A stretch of 64,000 nucleotides of DNA from the NCBI RefSeq assembly GCF_014654725.1, contig NZ_JACVZV010000002.1, forward strand, positions 1-64,000, in the 5' to 3' direction. Positions 43,526-51,835 of the stretch are shown here, piece after piece (position 1 is the first letter of the stretch; each line of letters starts with the position of its first letter). A model generated the notes under the pieces. That model was not told where the DNA came from and did not search any database. It worked only from the letters and a program-made list of their open reading frames with translations. The stretch comes from Vulcanococcus sp. Clear-D1. GTDB lineage: Bacteria > Cyanobacteriota > Cyanobacteriia > PCC-6307 > Cyanobiaceae. The translations under genes were made by a program, and so were the position numbers.

Positions 43526-44433
43526 GACGCGACAGCAGAAAGCGAGCAGGGGCGCGTGCGATCAAACGCTGCCCAATCGATCTGGGTTGTATCGCCCTGA
43601 TGCTCGAGCATGTCGACAAAGCAGCGGCCAAAGACGATCTGCTCCACCGGCCAGCTAGCCCGGGCATGAACCGGCCGCTCGAGGGTTTCATCAATACCGG
43701 AGAAGGCCACCACCAGTTCTGCATTGAGCTCGCGCAACTGATCCGGGCCCATTCCATGCAGCGGACTGCTGGCATCGATGCGATGCATGGCCGTCCAGAT
43801 CAACAAAAACGCAATGCCTTGATCACGCTCCAGAGCCAACGGCTTCAGACGGCGCATGCGATGACCCTCGACGCTCACCTCATCCACCGAGAGGAACACC
43901 CGCAGGCGAGCCTCCAACAATCCGTTGCGGCGCTCATTGGCCAAGCGAAACGCCAACGTTGGCGAGCCGTTGTAGGTGTGAATCACTGCCAGGTGGGAGA
44001 AGCGAATCCGCGCCGTACTCCGGGAAAACCGCGCGAAGGCCAAACCGGTGGTGAGGGCGATGAACAGCAACCCACTGAGGGATTCCGCCGTCACCACGAG
44101 ATGGGCATAAAGGCTCACTGGGTGCAGAACGCCATAGCCAATGGAGCCGAGGGTTTGCACACTGAAGAAGAAGGCCTCAGCAAAGCTGAGGGCTTCTCCC
44201 GTTGCACCACCGATCCCTGCAGGATCCAGCGAGTACAACCCCGCAAACAGCAGATTGATCGCCAGGTAGACCAGCGCCACCGTGACGAGGAAGGCCGGCC
44301 AGGACATAGCCAGCGCCAAGAGGTAAGGCTCACGCCAGTGCCGCAGCCAGCCGCCGCGACGATCCATCGAGACCAAGAGACCGGATCGGCGACGCAACCT
44401 CTGGACCGATCGATCTGGCGAGGGCGGTTTCAT
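43522..44433 (-). CDS. KirBac-type inward-rectifier potassium channel
   Basis: About 303 residues from ATG 44433 (TTG 44496 is an alternative). Two membrane helices flank the pore loop FFSVQTLGSIGYGVLHP; the filter is SIGYG. The C-terminal half is the IRK immunoglobulin-like cytoplasmic domain (IHTYNGSPTLAFRLANERRN; FLSVDEVSVEGHRMRRLKPL), including the EQIVFGRCFVDMLEHQG segment. This domain set defines KirBac channels. Translationally coupled to a methyltransferase. Confidence 0.88.
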   Translation of the reverse strand: MKPPSPDRSVQRLRRRSGLLVSMDRRGGWLRHWREPYLLALAMSWPAFLVTVALVYLAINLLFAGLYSLDPAGIGGATGEALSFAEAFFFSVQTLGSIGYGVLHPVSLYAHLVVTAESLSGLLFIALTTGLAFARFSRSTARIRFSHLAVIHTYNGSPTLAFRLANERRNGLLEARLRVFLSVDEVSVEGHRMRRLKPLALERDQGIAFLLIWTAMHRIDASSPLHGMGPDQLRELNAELVVAFSGIDETLERPVHARASWPVEQIVFGRCFVDMLEHQGDTTQIDWAAFDRTRPCSLSAVAS

Positions 44434-44586
44434 CCGAGCCAACACCCAGGAGCTAGCGCCATTGCGCCTTTCCACATCGTATTCAGTGACGCGCAAACCA
44501 CGCAGCGGCGATGACCCAAGAGCATGGCCCTGCCATCCTGAAACTGGGATGGCTTGACGGTCGGCGGCTCATCGCGATCGAGGCGC

Positions 44587-45213
44587 TCAGTCGATGAGTG
44601 CGCCCTCCAGCTGAGCATCTTGCAATTGGGTATCCCGAAGATCGCATCCGCGCAGATCAGCCTCCCTGAGATCACATCCGCCCAGATTGGCTCCGTAGAG
44701 GCAACTGTCCTTCAAAATGGCGGCATGCAGATTGGCCCCCTGAAGCAGTGCAAAGCTCAGATCTGCTCCAGAAAAATCAGCGTGACCGAGGTCGGTGAGT
44801 TGATCCAGGCCTGAGCGGAAGTCGGCCTCGACAAGCCGAGCACCCTGCCAGCGACTCCCGGCAGCCACCACACCGCGTAGACAACACCTGTGCATCAGCG
44901 CAAGGCTGAAATTGGCCCCCTGGAGCCGTGATCCCGACAGGTCAGCTTCATGCCAAAACGACGAAGACGCATCAAGTTCAGAAAGGTCGGCGCCCCAGAT
45001 CAATGCTTGCTGAAAGCAACACCCACGCGCCTGCGCTCTTCGAAACGTTGCATGGCCAAAGCGGGCCTCTTTGAAGCAGCTTCCATCCAGGTTGCATCCG
45101 GACAGATCGAGGTCCAGACCATCGATCTCCCCAAGCTTCAGAGAGCGAAGATCCTTGCGTCCAGCCGCTAACGCCTCATACAGCTGAACAAGGTCACTGG
45201 GCTGCGGTTCCAT
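44587..45213 (-). CDS. Pentapeptide-repeat protein
   Basis: 208 residues. Repeated A(D/N)LxX units run through the sequence (GADLSELDASS, EADLSGSRLQGANFS, GADLSFALLQGANLHAAILK, GANLGGCDLREADLRGCDLR), predicting a right-handed quadrilateral beta-helix. Role unknown. Its ATG shares one base with the stop of the ArsR-type gene (TAATG), so it is coupled to the regulator of the micro-oxic island. Confidence 0.85.
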   Translation of the reverse strand: MEPQPSDLVQLYEALAAGRKDLRSLKLGEIDGLDLDLSGCNLDGSCFKEARFGHATFRRAQARGCCFQQALIWGADLSELDASSSFWHEADLSGSRLQGANFSLALMHRCCLRGVVAAGSRWQGARLVEADFRSGLDQLTDLGHADFSGADLSFALLQGANLHAAILKDSCLYGANLGGCDLREADLRGCDLRDTQLQDAQLEGALID

Positions 45214-45518
45214 TAGAGGATTGCGGCCAGAGCGTTGAGCTGCTGACGGCGCGAGGCGAGCAACAACTTCTCGGCCTGGGCCACCAACTTGAACACGGCC
45301 TTGTCGTTCACCTCGTAAAACACCAGCGACCCCTCCGGCCGGCGCTGCACCACACCGGCAATCGTGAGCAGCTTGAGGTGCTTCGACACCAAGGCCTGAC
45401 TGAGCCTGGTCTTCTCCACCACTGCCGTCACGTTGAGCGGGCCGCCCCGGAGAGCCTCAAGCACCGCCAGGCGATTGGGCTCCGAAAACACCTTGAAGTA
45501 TTCAGCGAGGTGCTCCAT
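45213..45518 (-). CDS. ArsR/SmtB-family transcriptional regulator
   Basis: 101 residues from ATG 45518. Winged helix: YFKVFSEPNRLAVLEALRGG, recognition helix TRLSQALVSKHLKLLTIAGV and wing VQRRPEGSLVFYEV. There are no Cys at the alpha3 or alpha5 metal sites, so it is unlikely to be a simple metal sensor. It is divergent from the hemerythrin/acsF operon across ~125 bp and is the obvious local regulator of the island, in the place held by MarR-type ChlR in other cyanobacteria. Confidence 0.82.
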   Translation of the reverse strand: MEHLAEYFKVFSEPNRLAVLEALRGGPLNVTAVVEKTRLSQALVSKHLKLLTIAGVVQRRPEGSLVFYEVNDKAVFKLVAQAEKLLLASRRQQLNALAAIL

Positions 45519-45582
45519 AGCCCCATTAGCCACGCAGCAGAAAGATAGCGCGCTCCAGCGCTCCAGGGATCTCACAGTTGCG

Positions 45583-45597
45583 TGATCTGCAGGATCA
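45583..45597. promoter_or_regulatory. Candidate operator between arsR-type gene and the micro-oxic operon
   Basis: TGATC-TGCAG-GATCA is a perfect inverted repeat, extendable to GC-n-TGATC...GATCA-n-GC over 21 bp (45580-45600). It lies in the 125-bp divergent spacer, 46 bases before the hemerythrin-like start, a natural place for regulator binding. Binding is inferred, not shown. Confidence 0.45.
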
Positions 45598-45643
45598 TGC
45601 TGCCGTTATATGCTGAATCCGCTTCGCTTCGGAGGCCTGCTCC

Positions 45644-46096
45644 ATGGCTGTGCTGCTCGCTCAACCCATCCGCGCCAAGCCCTGGTCATGGCCGCCGGGC
45701 TGGGTCGACCAAGAGCCTTTGCTCGAACGTCAACACGACGGGCTCGAGGCCTACCTAGTTGAACTGCTCTCGATCCACGGCCCAATGCACCCTGCCTGGA
45801 CTGCGGCAGAAGCTGTGGCCATTGAGCGTGGTTGCCGCTGGCTGAGCTGGGACTTGCGCCTGCAACTGCGCCTGGAGGAACGCTGGCTCTCAGCGCAGGG
45901 CTGCCTCTGCCCCGGACACCGCGGCTTGCATCGGCAAGCCGTCGAAAACACAAAAGCCGCTCTGCTCGAGACCTCCGGCGATCGCCAGGCACGCCTGCGC
46001 TGGTTGCTCGCACTGCAGAGCTGGTTCACCAACCACCGCCACGGCCCCGATGCCACGGCCTACGGCATCGCCCGCTCCAACGCTTCTGCCCGCTGA
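45644..46096 (+). CDS. Hemerythrin-like oxygen-binding domain protein
   Basis: 150 residues. Spaced ligands resemble bacteriohemerythrin: His31 in LLERQHDGLEAYL (family: iDxqHxxL), Glu78 in QLRLEERWL (family: HFxxEE, with the expected His replaced by Gln74), His92/His96 in CPGHRGLH (HxxxH), and His131/Asp136 in SWFTNHRHGPDATAY (family: WlxxHixxxD). Six of seven di-iron ligands are thus visible. The fit is by pattern only. It heads the operon and its stop overlaps the acsF start (TGATG), so it may store, deliver or sense O2 for the O2-using enzymes downstream. Confidence 0.6.
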   Translation: MAVLLAQPIRAKPWSWPPGWVDQEPLLERQHDGLEAYLVELLSIHGPMHPAWTAAEAVAIERGCRWLSWDLRLQLRLEERWLSAQGCLCPGHRGLHRQAVENTKAALLETSGDRQARLRWLLALQSWFTNHRHGPDATAYGIARSNASAR

Positions 46097-47145
46097 TGAC
46101 TGCCACCTCTCCCCAGCTCACCGCTCCCCAGGCCTCGGCTGCCCCGCACCTGAGCGAAGACCTACTCACCCCGCGCTTTTACACAACCGAAATCGCCAAG
46201 GCAGCCCGCACGGATCTCGATGCGGAGCGCCCCGCCTTCGAGGCAATGCTTGGCGAAATGGAGGCCGACTACAACCGCGACCACTTCGATCGCAAGGCGC
46301 CCCTGGATCGCGTGCGCGACCTCGCCCCCGAGCAAAAAGAAGCCTATGAAAGCTATCTGGTGCGCTCCTGCGTGTCGGAGTTTTCGGGATTCCTGCTCTT
46401 CAAAGAACTCTCCCGCCAGCTCAAGCTCGCCAAACGGCCTGAGCTCAGCCGCCTGTTCAACCTGATGGCACGCGATGAAGCTCGCCACGCGGGCTTTCTG
46501 AATCGAGCCCTAGTGGCCGAGGGCATTGTGATCGATTTGCCGTCCCTCAGTGGCAAACGGCCGGTGACCTGGTTCCCGTTGAATTGGGTGCTCTATTCGG
46601 TATATCTATCCGAAAAGATTGGCTACTGGCGCTACATCCTGATCGATCGCCATCTCAAGGCCAATCCCGAGAACGCCTTCGCACCGCTGTTCGATTTCTT
46701 TGAGCCCTGGTGTCAAGACGAGAACCGCCACGGCGACATCTTCAACATGCTGATCCGCTGCTGGCCCGGCCTCAACAGCGGGCTGCGCGGCCGGTTGCTC
46801 AGCCGCTTCTTCCTCTGGAGCGTGTTTCTCACCCACAGCCTCACGGTGTGTGAGCGCGGCAACTTTTATCGCCTTCTCGGCATGGATCCCGACCGTTTTG
46901 ATGCGGAGGTGATGCGCCAGACAAACCGCACGGCCCGCCGCGCCTTTCCGGTGGTGTATCAGCTAACGCCCACCTATTTCGAGCTGCGCGATCAGTTGGT
47001 CGACACCTTCCGAGGGATGAAGGCCTGCCAGGCGCAACCCATGCGCCAACTCGGGCTGAAGCTGCACTTCGCCAGCCTGCTGCTGCGCCAGTTCCTGCAG
47101 CCGATGGAGCGTTCCGATGCCCCGCTGGCTGAGGTATCGGCATGA
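46096..47145 (+). CDS. acsF: Mg-protoporphyrin IX monomethyl ester oxidative cyclase
   Basis: 349 residues. It makes the fifth ring of chlorophyll with O2 at a di-iron site. The ferritin-like ligands appear as SEFSGFLLFKELSR, MARDEARHAGFLNRAL and WCQDENRHGDIFN. N-terminal LTPRFYTTEIAKAARTD is the AcsF hallmark. The location with heme oxygenase and HemN matches the low-oxygen AcsF (ChlA-II) cluster of other cyanobacteria, so this is probably the micro-oxic isoform. Coupled at both ends. Confidence 0.92.
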   Translation: MTATSPQLTAPQASAAPHLSEDLLTPRFYTTEIAKAARTDLDAERPAFEAMLGEMEADYNRDHFDRKAPLDRVRDLAPEQKEAYESYLVRSCVSEFSGFLLFKELSRQLKLAKRPELSRLFNLMARDEARHAGFLNRALVAEGIVIDLPSLSGKRPVTWFPLNWVLYSVYLSEKIGYWRYILIDRHLKANPENAFAPLFDFFEPWCQDENRHGDIFNMLIRCWPGLNSGLRGRLLSRFFLWSVFLTHSLTVCERGNFYRLLGMDPDRFDAEVMRQTNRTARRAFPVVYQLTPTYFELRDQLVDTFRGMKACQAQPMRQLGLKLHFASLLLRQFLQPMERSDAPLAEVSA

Positions 47146-48023
47146 CCACCCTCTGGAGCATGCCGCCGCTGAGGAGAGGCATCAGCGTGAGCCCCCGCCG
47201 CCAGCGGCGCCGCTGGGGCACCACCGTGTTCATGGTGGTGATTCACGCCCTCGCCCTGGTGGCGTTGTTGCCCCGCTTCTGGAGCTGGGAGGCGATCGGC
47301 ACGCTGTTGGTGCTCTATTGGCTCACCGCCTGTGTAGGGGTCACGCTCGGTTACCACCGCCTCCTGGCCCATGGCGCCTTCACGGTGCCCCGCTGGCTGG
47401 AGGCGCTGATCACCACCTGCGGCACCCTCAGCTGCCAGCACGGCCCGATCGACTGGGTGGGGCTGCACCGCCACCACCATCTCCATTCCGACGATCCGGC
47501 CGACCACCACAACAGCCATCTCGGTTTCTGGTGGAGCCACTTCGGCTGGATGCTGCGGGATGTGCCGGCCCAGCGCTACGTGCACCAGCTCACGCCCGAC
47601 ATGCAACGTGTGCCCTACTACCGCTGGCTGAACCGCAACTTTCTGCTACTGCAGCTGCCGCTGGCGGCACTGCTCTACGCCCTAGGCGGCTGGCCCCTGG
47701 TGCTGTGGGGCATTCCGCTGCGGCTCGTGCTTGTGTACCACGTCACCTGGCTGGTGAATTCCGCCACCCATCGATGGGGCTATGTCAGCCATGCCAGCGG
47801 CGATGGCTCCCGCAACAACTGGTGGGTGGCGCTGCTCACCTTCGGCGAGGGTTGGCATAACAACCATCACGCCTATCCCAGCAGCGCCCGCATGGGGTTC
47901 CGCTGGTGGGAGGTCGACCTCACCTGGCAGCACATCCGCCTGCTGCATCGCCTCGGCCTGGCGCGCCGGATCCGCCTGGCCCCGGTGCTGGTGACCCGAG
48001 CCGCTGCAGGCTCGCCCTCCTGA
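47142..48023 (+). CDS. Acyl-CoA/acyl-lipid delta-9-type desaturase
   Basis: 293 residues. Three His boxes are in order: GYHRLLAH, LHRHHHLHSDDP and WHNNHHAYP. Four membrane helices are plausible. It introduces a double bond using O2 at a di-iron centre. ATGA overlap with acsF makes it part of the same micro-oxic operon, unusual because desaturases are not normally in the chlR-type clusters. Confidence 0.9.
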   Translation: MTTLWSMPPLRRGISVSPRRQRRRWGTTVFMVVIHALALVALLPRFWSWEAIGTLLVLYWLTACVGVTLGYHRLLAHGAFTVPRWLEALITTCGTLSCQHGPIDWVGLHRHHHLHSDDPADHHNSHLGFWWSHFGWMLRDVPAQRYVHQLTPDMQRVPYYRWLNRNFLLLQLPLAALLYALGGWPLVLWGIPLRLVLVYHVTWLVNSATHRWGYVSHASGDGSRNNWWVALLTFGEGWHNNHHAYPSSARMGFRWWEVDLTWQHIRLLHRLGLARRIRLAPVLVTRAAAGSPS

Positions 48024-48043
48024 TCCGCACCCCTTCCACTGTG

Positions 48044-48739
48044 ATGACCACACCATCCACAACACAGCTCGACATCACCTCTTCCGCCTACCGCAACGCC
48101 TACAGCCGCATCAACGGCATGGTGGTTGTGGGAGAAGGTCTGGCTGACCGGCACTTCCGCCTCCTCGCCAGGGCCATTCCGGAAGACCAGCAGGAGCTGG
48201 AGAGGCTGGCGGCCATGGAGGGCCGCCACGCCAGCGATTTCGTGGGCTGCGGCCGCAATCTTGGGGTGAAGCCCGATGTGGGGCTAGCCCGGCAGCTCTT
48301 CGCGCCCCTGCACGCCCTGTTTCTGGAGCGCGACCGCGCGGGCGATCTGGCCGGCTGCCTGGTGATCTAGGGGCTGGTGGTGGAGTGCTTCGCCGTGGCG
48401 GCCTACAGCCACTATCTCCCCGTGGCCGATGCCTATGCGGCACCGATCACCGCGGCTGTGATCGCGGATGAAGGCGAACACCTCGGCTATGCCGAGCGCT
48501 GGCTGCGGGAGCGCTTTGCCGCCGTGGAAACGTCTGCTGCCGCGATCGCGAAGCGGGCTCTGCCGATCACCCTCAGCATCCTGCAGAGCCTCGCCGCCGA
48601 CCTCCAGGCGATCGGCATGGATCCGATCGAGCTGCTGGCCAGCTTCAGTGAGCTCTTCCAGCAGGCGCTGGAAACGGTTGGTTTCGAGCCGCCTGCGGCC
48701 CGGCGGATTCTGGCCGGGGCCGCGGCGGCCATGGTCTGA
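48044..48739 (+). pseudogene. Aldehyde-deformylating oxygenase interrupted by in-frame TAG
   Basis: Without the stop at 48368-48370 the frame encodes 231 codons, the normal ADO length. ADO features lie on both sides: VVVGEGLADRHFRLL, AAMEGRHASDFVGCGRNL before; ECFAVAAYSHYLPVADAY, ADEGEHLGYAERWL after. All six di-iron ligand positions seem kept. The stop occupies the Gln of CLVIQ in the family, a single CAG-to-TAG change. ADO turns fatty aldehydes into alkanes with O2. No acyl-ACP reductase gene is nearby. It may be a recent pseudogene, an amber-suppressed gene, or a sequencing error. Confidence 0.85.
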
Positions 48740-48746
48740 GCGACGC

Positions 48747-49116
48747 TCAGCCGACGTTGGCCAACGGCACAGGAGCGGGAAGCTGCAGCGCCTCATCCAT
48801 CAGCCAGGCGCTGCTCAGGCTGATGGGCTGCAACTGCCCCCCCGAAGCGCAACTGCAACCACTCCGCCGCTCGCGGTTCACGGATCGCCAGAGCCTCGTT
48901 GCTGCCCGCGCTGAGCTCCAAACCGCAAAACCGGAGCTCGGCCAGGCGCTCCGGCGACAGATACCAGAGGCCGCCGCTGCCATCGCCGAGATGGCGGCGG
49001 CGTTCCTGCATCAATTCGCGCAGCTGACCATCACCGCTGAGCTGGCGACTGGGGGCCAGCAACAGCTGCACATCAAGCTGCGACTGAAACGGCTGAGAAG
49101 CGAAGGGATGAGCCAT
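48747..49116 (-). pseudogene. Hypothetical protein with homopolymer frameshift
   Basis: The frame from ATG 49116 (AHPFASQPFQSQLDVQLLLA) stays open until a seven-C run at 48837-48843. Removing one base continues it as GGQLQPISLSSAWLMDEALQ and stops at 48747, giving about 122 residues. No family recognised. Because the only fault is in a homopolymer, a sequencing artefact is as likely as real decay. It is antisense within the micro-oxic island. Confidence 0.45.
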
Positions 49117-49153
49117 CGGCGCGGTTACAACGAAATTACAACCAGAGAACTGT

Positions 49154-49172
49154 GTAACAACAGTAGCGTTAT
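49154..49172. promoter_or_regulatory. 19-bp inverted repeat upstream of heme oxygenase
   Basis: GTAAC-N9-GTTAT (arms 49154-49158 and 49168-49172). The same layout with ATAAC-N9-GTTAT occurs at 51806-51824 before psbA. It is 42 bases upstream of the heme oxygenase ATG. Candidate operator of the island's regulator. Confidence 0.5.
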
Positions 49173-49213
49173 AACGTTGGCTTAGTTCGCACCGCGGTGC
49201 CGCGGTTGCATCC

Positions 49214-49906
49214 ATGCTTGATTCCACAGCTCAGCTGCCTTCGATTTCCGACCACGCCGGCCCCGCCGACGCCCAGCTGCGCAAGGGCTTCGGCCCGCGG
49301 GTGCGCAAGCTGCATGCCCGCATCGGTAAGGCCCATCACCAGGCGGAGGGCATGGTCTTCTCCCGGGCCCTGCTCAACGGCCAGGCTTCGCCCCGCCAGT
49401 TGGCCGCCTTGATGCGCGCCCTGGCACCGGCCTACGCCCTGCTGGAGCAGGCAGGACCAGAGCTGGCCTCCGCCCTTGGAGCCCGCTCGATTCCCTGGGC
49501 AGCGCTGGAGCGCACCACCGCTCTGCAACACGATCTAGCCGCGCTCTCCACGGTGGAGGCCACACCCCCATCCGCGGCCGCTGCGATCTGGCTGGAGCAG
49601 CTCCGGCTACTGGCCCGCCAGGATCCCCACCGCTTTATGGCCCATGTGTATGTGCGCTACGGCGGCGACCTCTCCGGCGGCCAGCAGCTGGGGGAGCAGG
49701 CCAACGCCATCCTGCGCAGCCACGAGCGACCGGCCCTGAACTTCTGGGCCTTTGACCAGGATCGCTCCACCCTCAAGCATCAACTTCACGACGGCTTCGA
49801 GGAGATGGACCTCTCCGCAGAAGAAGAGGAGGAGCTGCTGGAGGAAGCCGTTCTGGCCTTCCACACCACCCAGCGCTTGCTGGCTGAGCTGGCCCAGCTG
49901 GGCTGA
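49214..49906 (+). CDS. ho: Heme oxygenase
   Basis: 230 residues. It opens heme to biliverdin, the phycobilin precursor, with O2. The proximal His lies in RVRKLHARIGKAHHQAEGMV and the distal helix motif is VYVRYGGDLSGGQQLGEQA. The N-terminus is extended by ~25 residues relative to HO1. Location beside hemN and acsF fits the low-oxygen HO2 isoform. Preceded by the 19-bp inverted repeat. Confidence 0.92.
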   Translation: MLDSTAQLPSISDHAGPADAQLRKGFGPRVRKLHARIGKAHHQAEGMVFSRALLNGQASPRQLAALMRALAPAYALLEQAGPELASALGARSIPWAALERTTALQHDLAALSTVEATPPSAAAAIWLEQLRLLARQDPHRFMAHVYVRYGGDLSGGQQLGEQANAILRSHERPALNFWAFDQDRSTLKHQLHDGFEEMDLSAEEEEELLEEAVLAFHTTQRLLAELAQLG

Positions 49907-49950
49907 ACCGCCTGCGCCATTGATTCCCACGCCCACCCTCCACCTCTGCC

Positions 49951-51312
49951 ATGCCTGCTGCCGCCACCACCAGCCTCAGCCCGATCGAGCTGCTGCTCAA
50001 ATACGACAAGCCGGTTCCCCGTTACACCAGCTACCCCACGGCGGCAGCCTTCACCCCGGCGGTGGGGGATGCGGAGCTGCGGGCGCAGTTGGCTCAGCCC
50101 ACCACGGCGCCGTTGTCGCTGTATGTGCATGTGCCCTTCTGCCGCCATGCCTGCTGGTATTGCGGCTGCAACCGCATCACCACGCAGCTGGGCTCGAAGG
50201 TGGTGGAGCCGTATCTGGCGGCCTTGGCCAAGGAACTGGAGCTGATCAGCGCGGCGATGCCACAGCGGCGGCGCCTGGCCCAGCTGCATTGGGGCGGTGG
50301 CACGCCCAACTATCTCAATGCCGACGAAACGCGGCAGCTCTGGCAACTGATCGAGCGCCATTTCGATCTGGAGCCGGATCTGGAGGCCTCGATTGAGGTG
50401 AATCCCGAATTCCTCAGCCGTGATGCGGCCCTGCAGCTGCGTGCCCTGGGCTTCAACCGCATCAGCTTCGGCATTCAAGATGCCGACCCTGAGGTGCAGA
50501 AGGCGGTGAATCGGGTGGTGCCCGCCGAGCAGCTGAGGCGGGTCATGGGTTGGCTGCGGGAGGCAGACTTCGCGAGCGTGAACGTGGATCTGATCTGCGG
50601 CCTCCCCCTGCAGACCCCCGATCGCTTCCGCACGACCCTGGAGCTGGTGCAGGAGCTACGCCCCGATCGCATCTCGCTCTTTTCGTTTGCCTATCTGCCG
50701 GAGCAACTGCCACTGCAACGCAAGATCGCGGCTGATGATCTACCGAGCCAGCGGGAGCGGATCGTGATGCTGGAAGACGCCCAACGCCTGCTCTGCTCCG
50801 GCGGCTACGAAGCCATCGGCATGGATCACTACGCCCTGGCTGGCGACAGCCTGGCCGCCGCGGCCCGAAGCGGCCGCTTGTATCGCAATTTCCAGGGCTA
50901 CACCACCGGCGGCGAGCTGGAGCTGCTGGGGGTGGGGCCCACGGCGATCAGCCAATTTCCCCACCTGTTCGCCCAGAACGAGCGTGATCTCAAGGCCTAC
51001 AGCACGGCCCTGGCCGAAGGGCATCTACCCGTGGAACGAGGCTTGGTGGTGCGCGATCCGGAGGTCCTGGAGCGCCGTGAGCTGATTCGCCAGGTGATGT
51101 GCACATTCAGCCTCGAGCTTGAGCTCGAGCGCTATGCCCTCGAGTGGCAACAGCTTCAGGAGTTGGCCGGCGATGGGCTGGTGCACTTAAGTGAACACAG
51201 CGGCCGCGGGCAGGCCACGGTGACAACCGAAGGCCGCTGGCTGATCCGCACGATTGCGGCTGTGCTGGATCCAGCGCAGCGGCAACGCGCCTCGGGCTCA
51301 AGGCTGGTTTGA
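49951..51312 (+). CDS. hemN: Oxygen-independent coproporphyrinogen III oxidase HemN
   Basis: 453 residues. Radical SAM 4Fe-4S motif VPFCRHACWYCGCN (CxxxCxxC plus the extra Cys of true HemN). Also RYTSYPTAAAF, HWGGGTPNYLNADE, RISFGIQDADPEVQKAVNR and GYEAIGMDHYALAGDSL, all typical of HemN rather than the HemW group. It makes protoporphyrinogen without O2, so its presence in the island indicates micro-oxic or anoxic operation. Confidence 0.94.
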   Translation: MPAAATTSLSPIELLLKYDKPVPRYTSYPTAAAFTPAVGDAELRAQLAQPTTAPLSLYVHVPFCRHACWYCGCNRITTQLGSKVVEPYLAALAKELELISAAMPQRRRLAQLHWGGGTPNYLNADETRQLWQLIERHFDLEPDLEASIEVNPEFLSRDAALQLRALGFNRISFGIQDADPEVQKAVNRVVPAEQLRRVMGWLREADFASVNVDLICGLPLQTPDRFRTTLELVQELRPDRISLFSFAYLPEQLPLQRKIAADDLPSQRERIVMLEDAQRLLCSGGYEAIGMDHYALAGDSLAAAARSGRLYRNFQGYTTGGELELLGVGPTAISQFPHLFAQNERDLKAYSTALAEGHLPVERGLVVRDPEVLERRELIRQVMCTFSLELELERYALEWQQLQELAGDGLVHLSEHSGRGQATVTTEGRWLIRTIAAVLDPAQRQRASGSRLV

Positions 51313-51780
51313 TGGCGCTGCGGGCAGGTTGCTGAGGGCAGCCACCTGGTCGGGGCCGAGCAGAAGCTCTGCCTCCCCATCCGCCAGAACCAGCTTGAGA
51401 TGCAGGGGCAACACCGCACTCGGGCGAGGCTGCAGGCCCTCCAGATCGAACTGAGCCGACTGAAGCGGCAATGCCGACTCACCTGGCGCCACGAGCTCGG
51501 CACTGCGGTTGTCGAGCTGCCAGCGGTGGCCAAGGCCGTCATCGAGCTGCAAGGGCTGATGGTGATCCAGGGCCGCTGCAGGTGTGCGGGCCGTGAGCCG
51601 CAGCCTCCAGCCCGGGGCGTAAGCGGGATCAGGCTGCGGGAACACCACCAGCCCCCAAGGCTCACCATCGCCATCGCGGAGATCCCAGCGCTGGATCTCC
51701 GCCGCCCCGGCGCCGGCTGGAAGGAACACGAAAACCAAGGCCAGCAGGAGGCCCCAAAACATTTGAGCAGAAATACGCAT
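51298..51780 (-). CDS. Secreted DUF3122-like protein
   Basis: 160 residues with signal peptide (MFWGLLLALVFVFLPAGAGA). The mature part (RWDLRDGDGEPWGLVVFPQP; LDDGLGHRWQLDNRSAEL) follows the pattern of a cyanobacterial secreted family I label DUF3122. It overlaps hemN by 15 bases at the 3' end and is divergent from psbA, so it shares the 51781-51835 promoter region with it. Confidence 0.55.
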   Translation of the reverse strand: MRISAQMFWGLLLALVFVFLPAGAGAAEIQRWDLRDGDGEPWGLVVFPQPDPAYAPGWRLRLTARTPAAALDHHQPLQLDDGLGHRWQLDNRSAELVAPGESALPLQSAQFDLEGLQPRPSAVLPLHLKLVLADGEAELLLGPDQVAALSNLPAAPSNQP

Positions 51781-51805
51781 GGCGAAATCTCGCGCTTAGG
51801 AGTTC

Positions 51806-51824
51806 ATAACGGTAGTGTAGTTAT
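51806..51824. promoter_or_regulatory. 19-bp inverted repeat upstream of psbA
   Basis: ATAAC-N9-GTTAT, perfect arms (51806-51810, 51820-51824). Same spacing and arms as the site before heme oxygenase. It lies between divergent DUF3122 and psbA genes, immediately before the psbA ribosome site GGAAG (51826-51830). Confidence 0.5.
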
Positions 51825-51835
51825 AGGAAGAGGGG

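Noticed and set aside
45832-46095. N-terminal extension of AcsF
   Set aside because: It is the shadow of the hemerythrin-like gene in another frame; AcsF has its own ATG at 46096.
49154-49172. NtcA box (GTA-N8-TAC) before heme oxygenase
   Set aside because: The spacing and second half do not fit; the RTAAC-N9-GTTAT repeat explains the sequence better.
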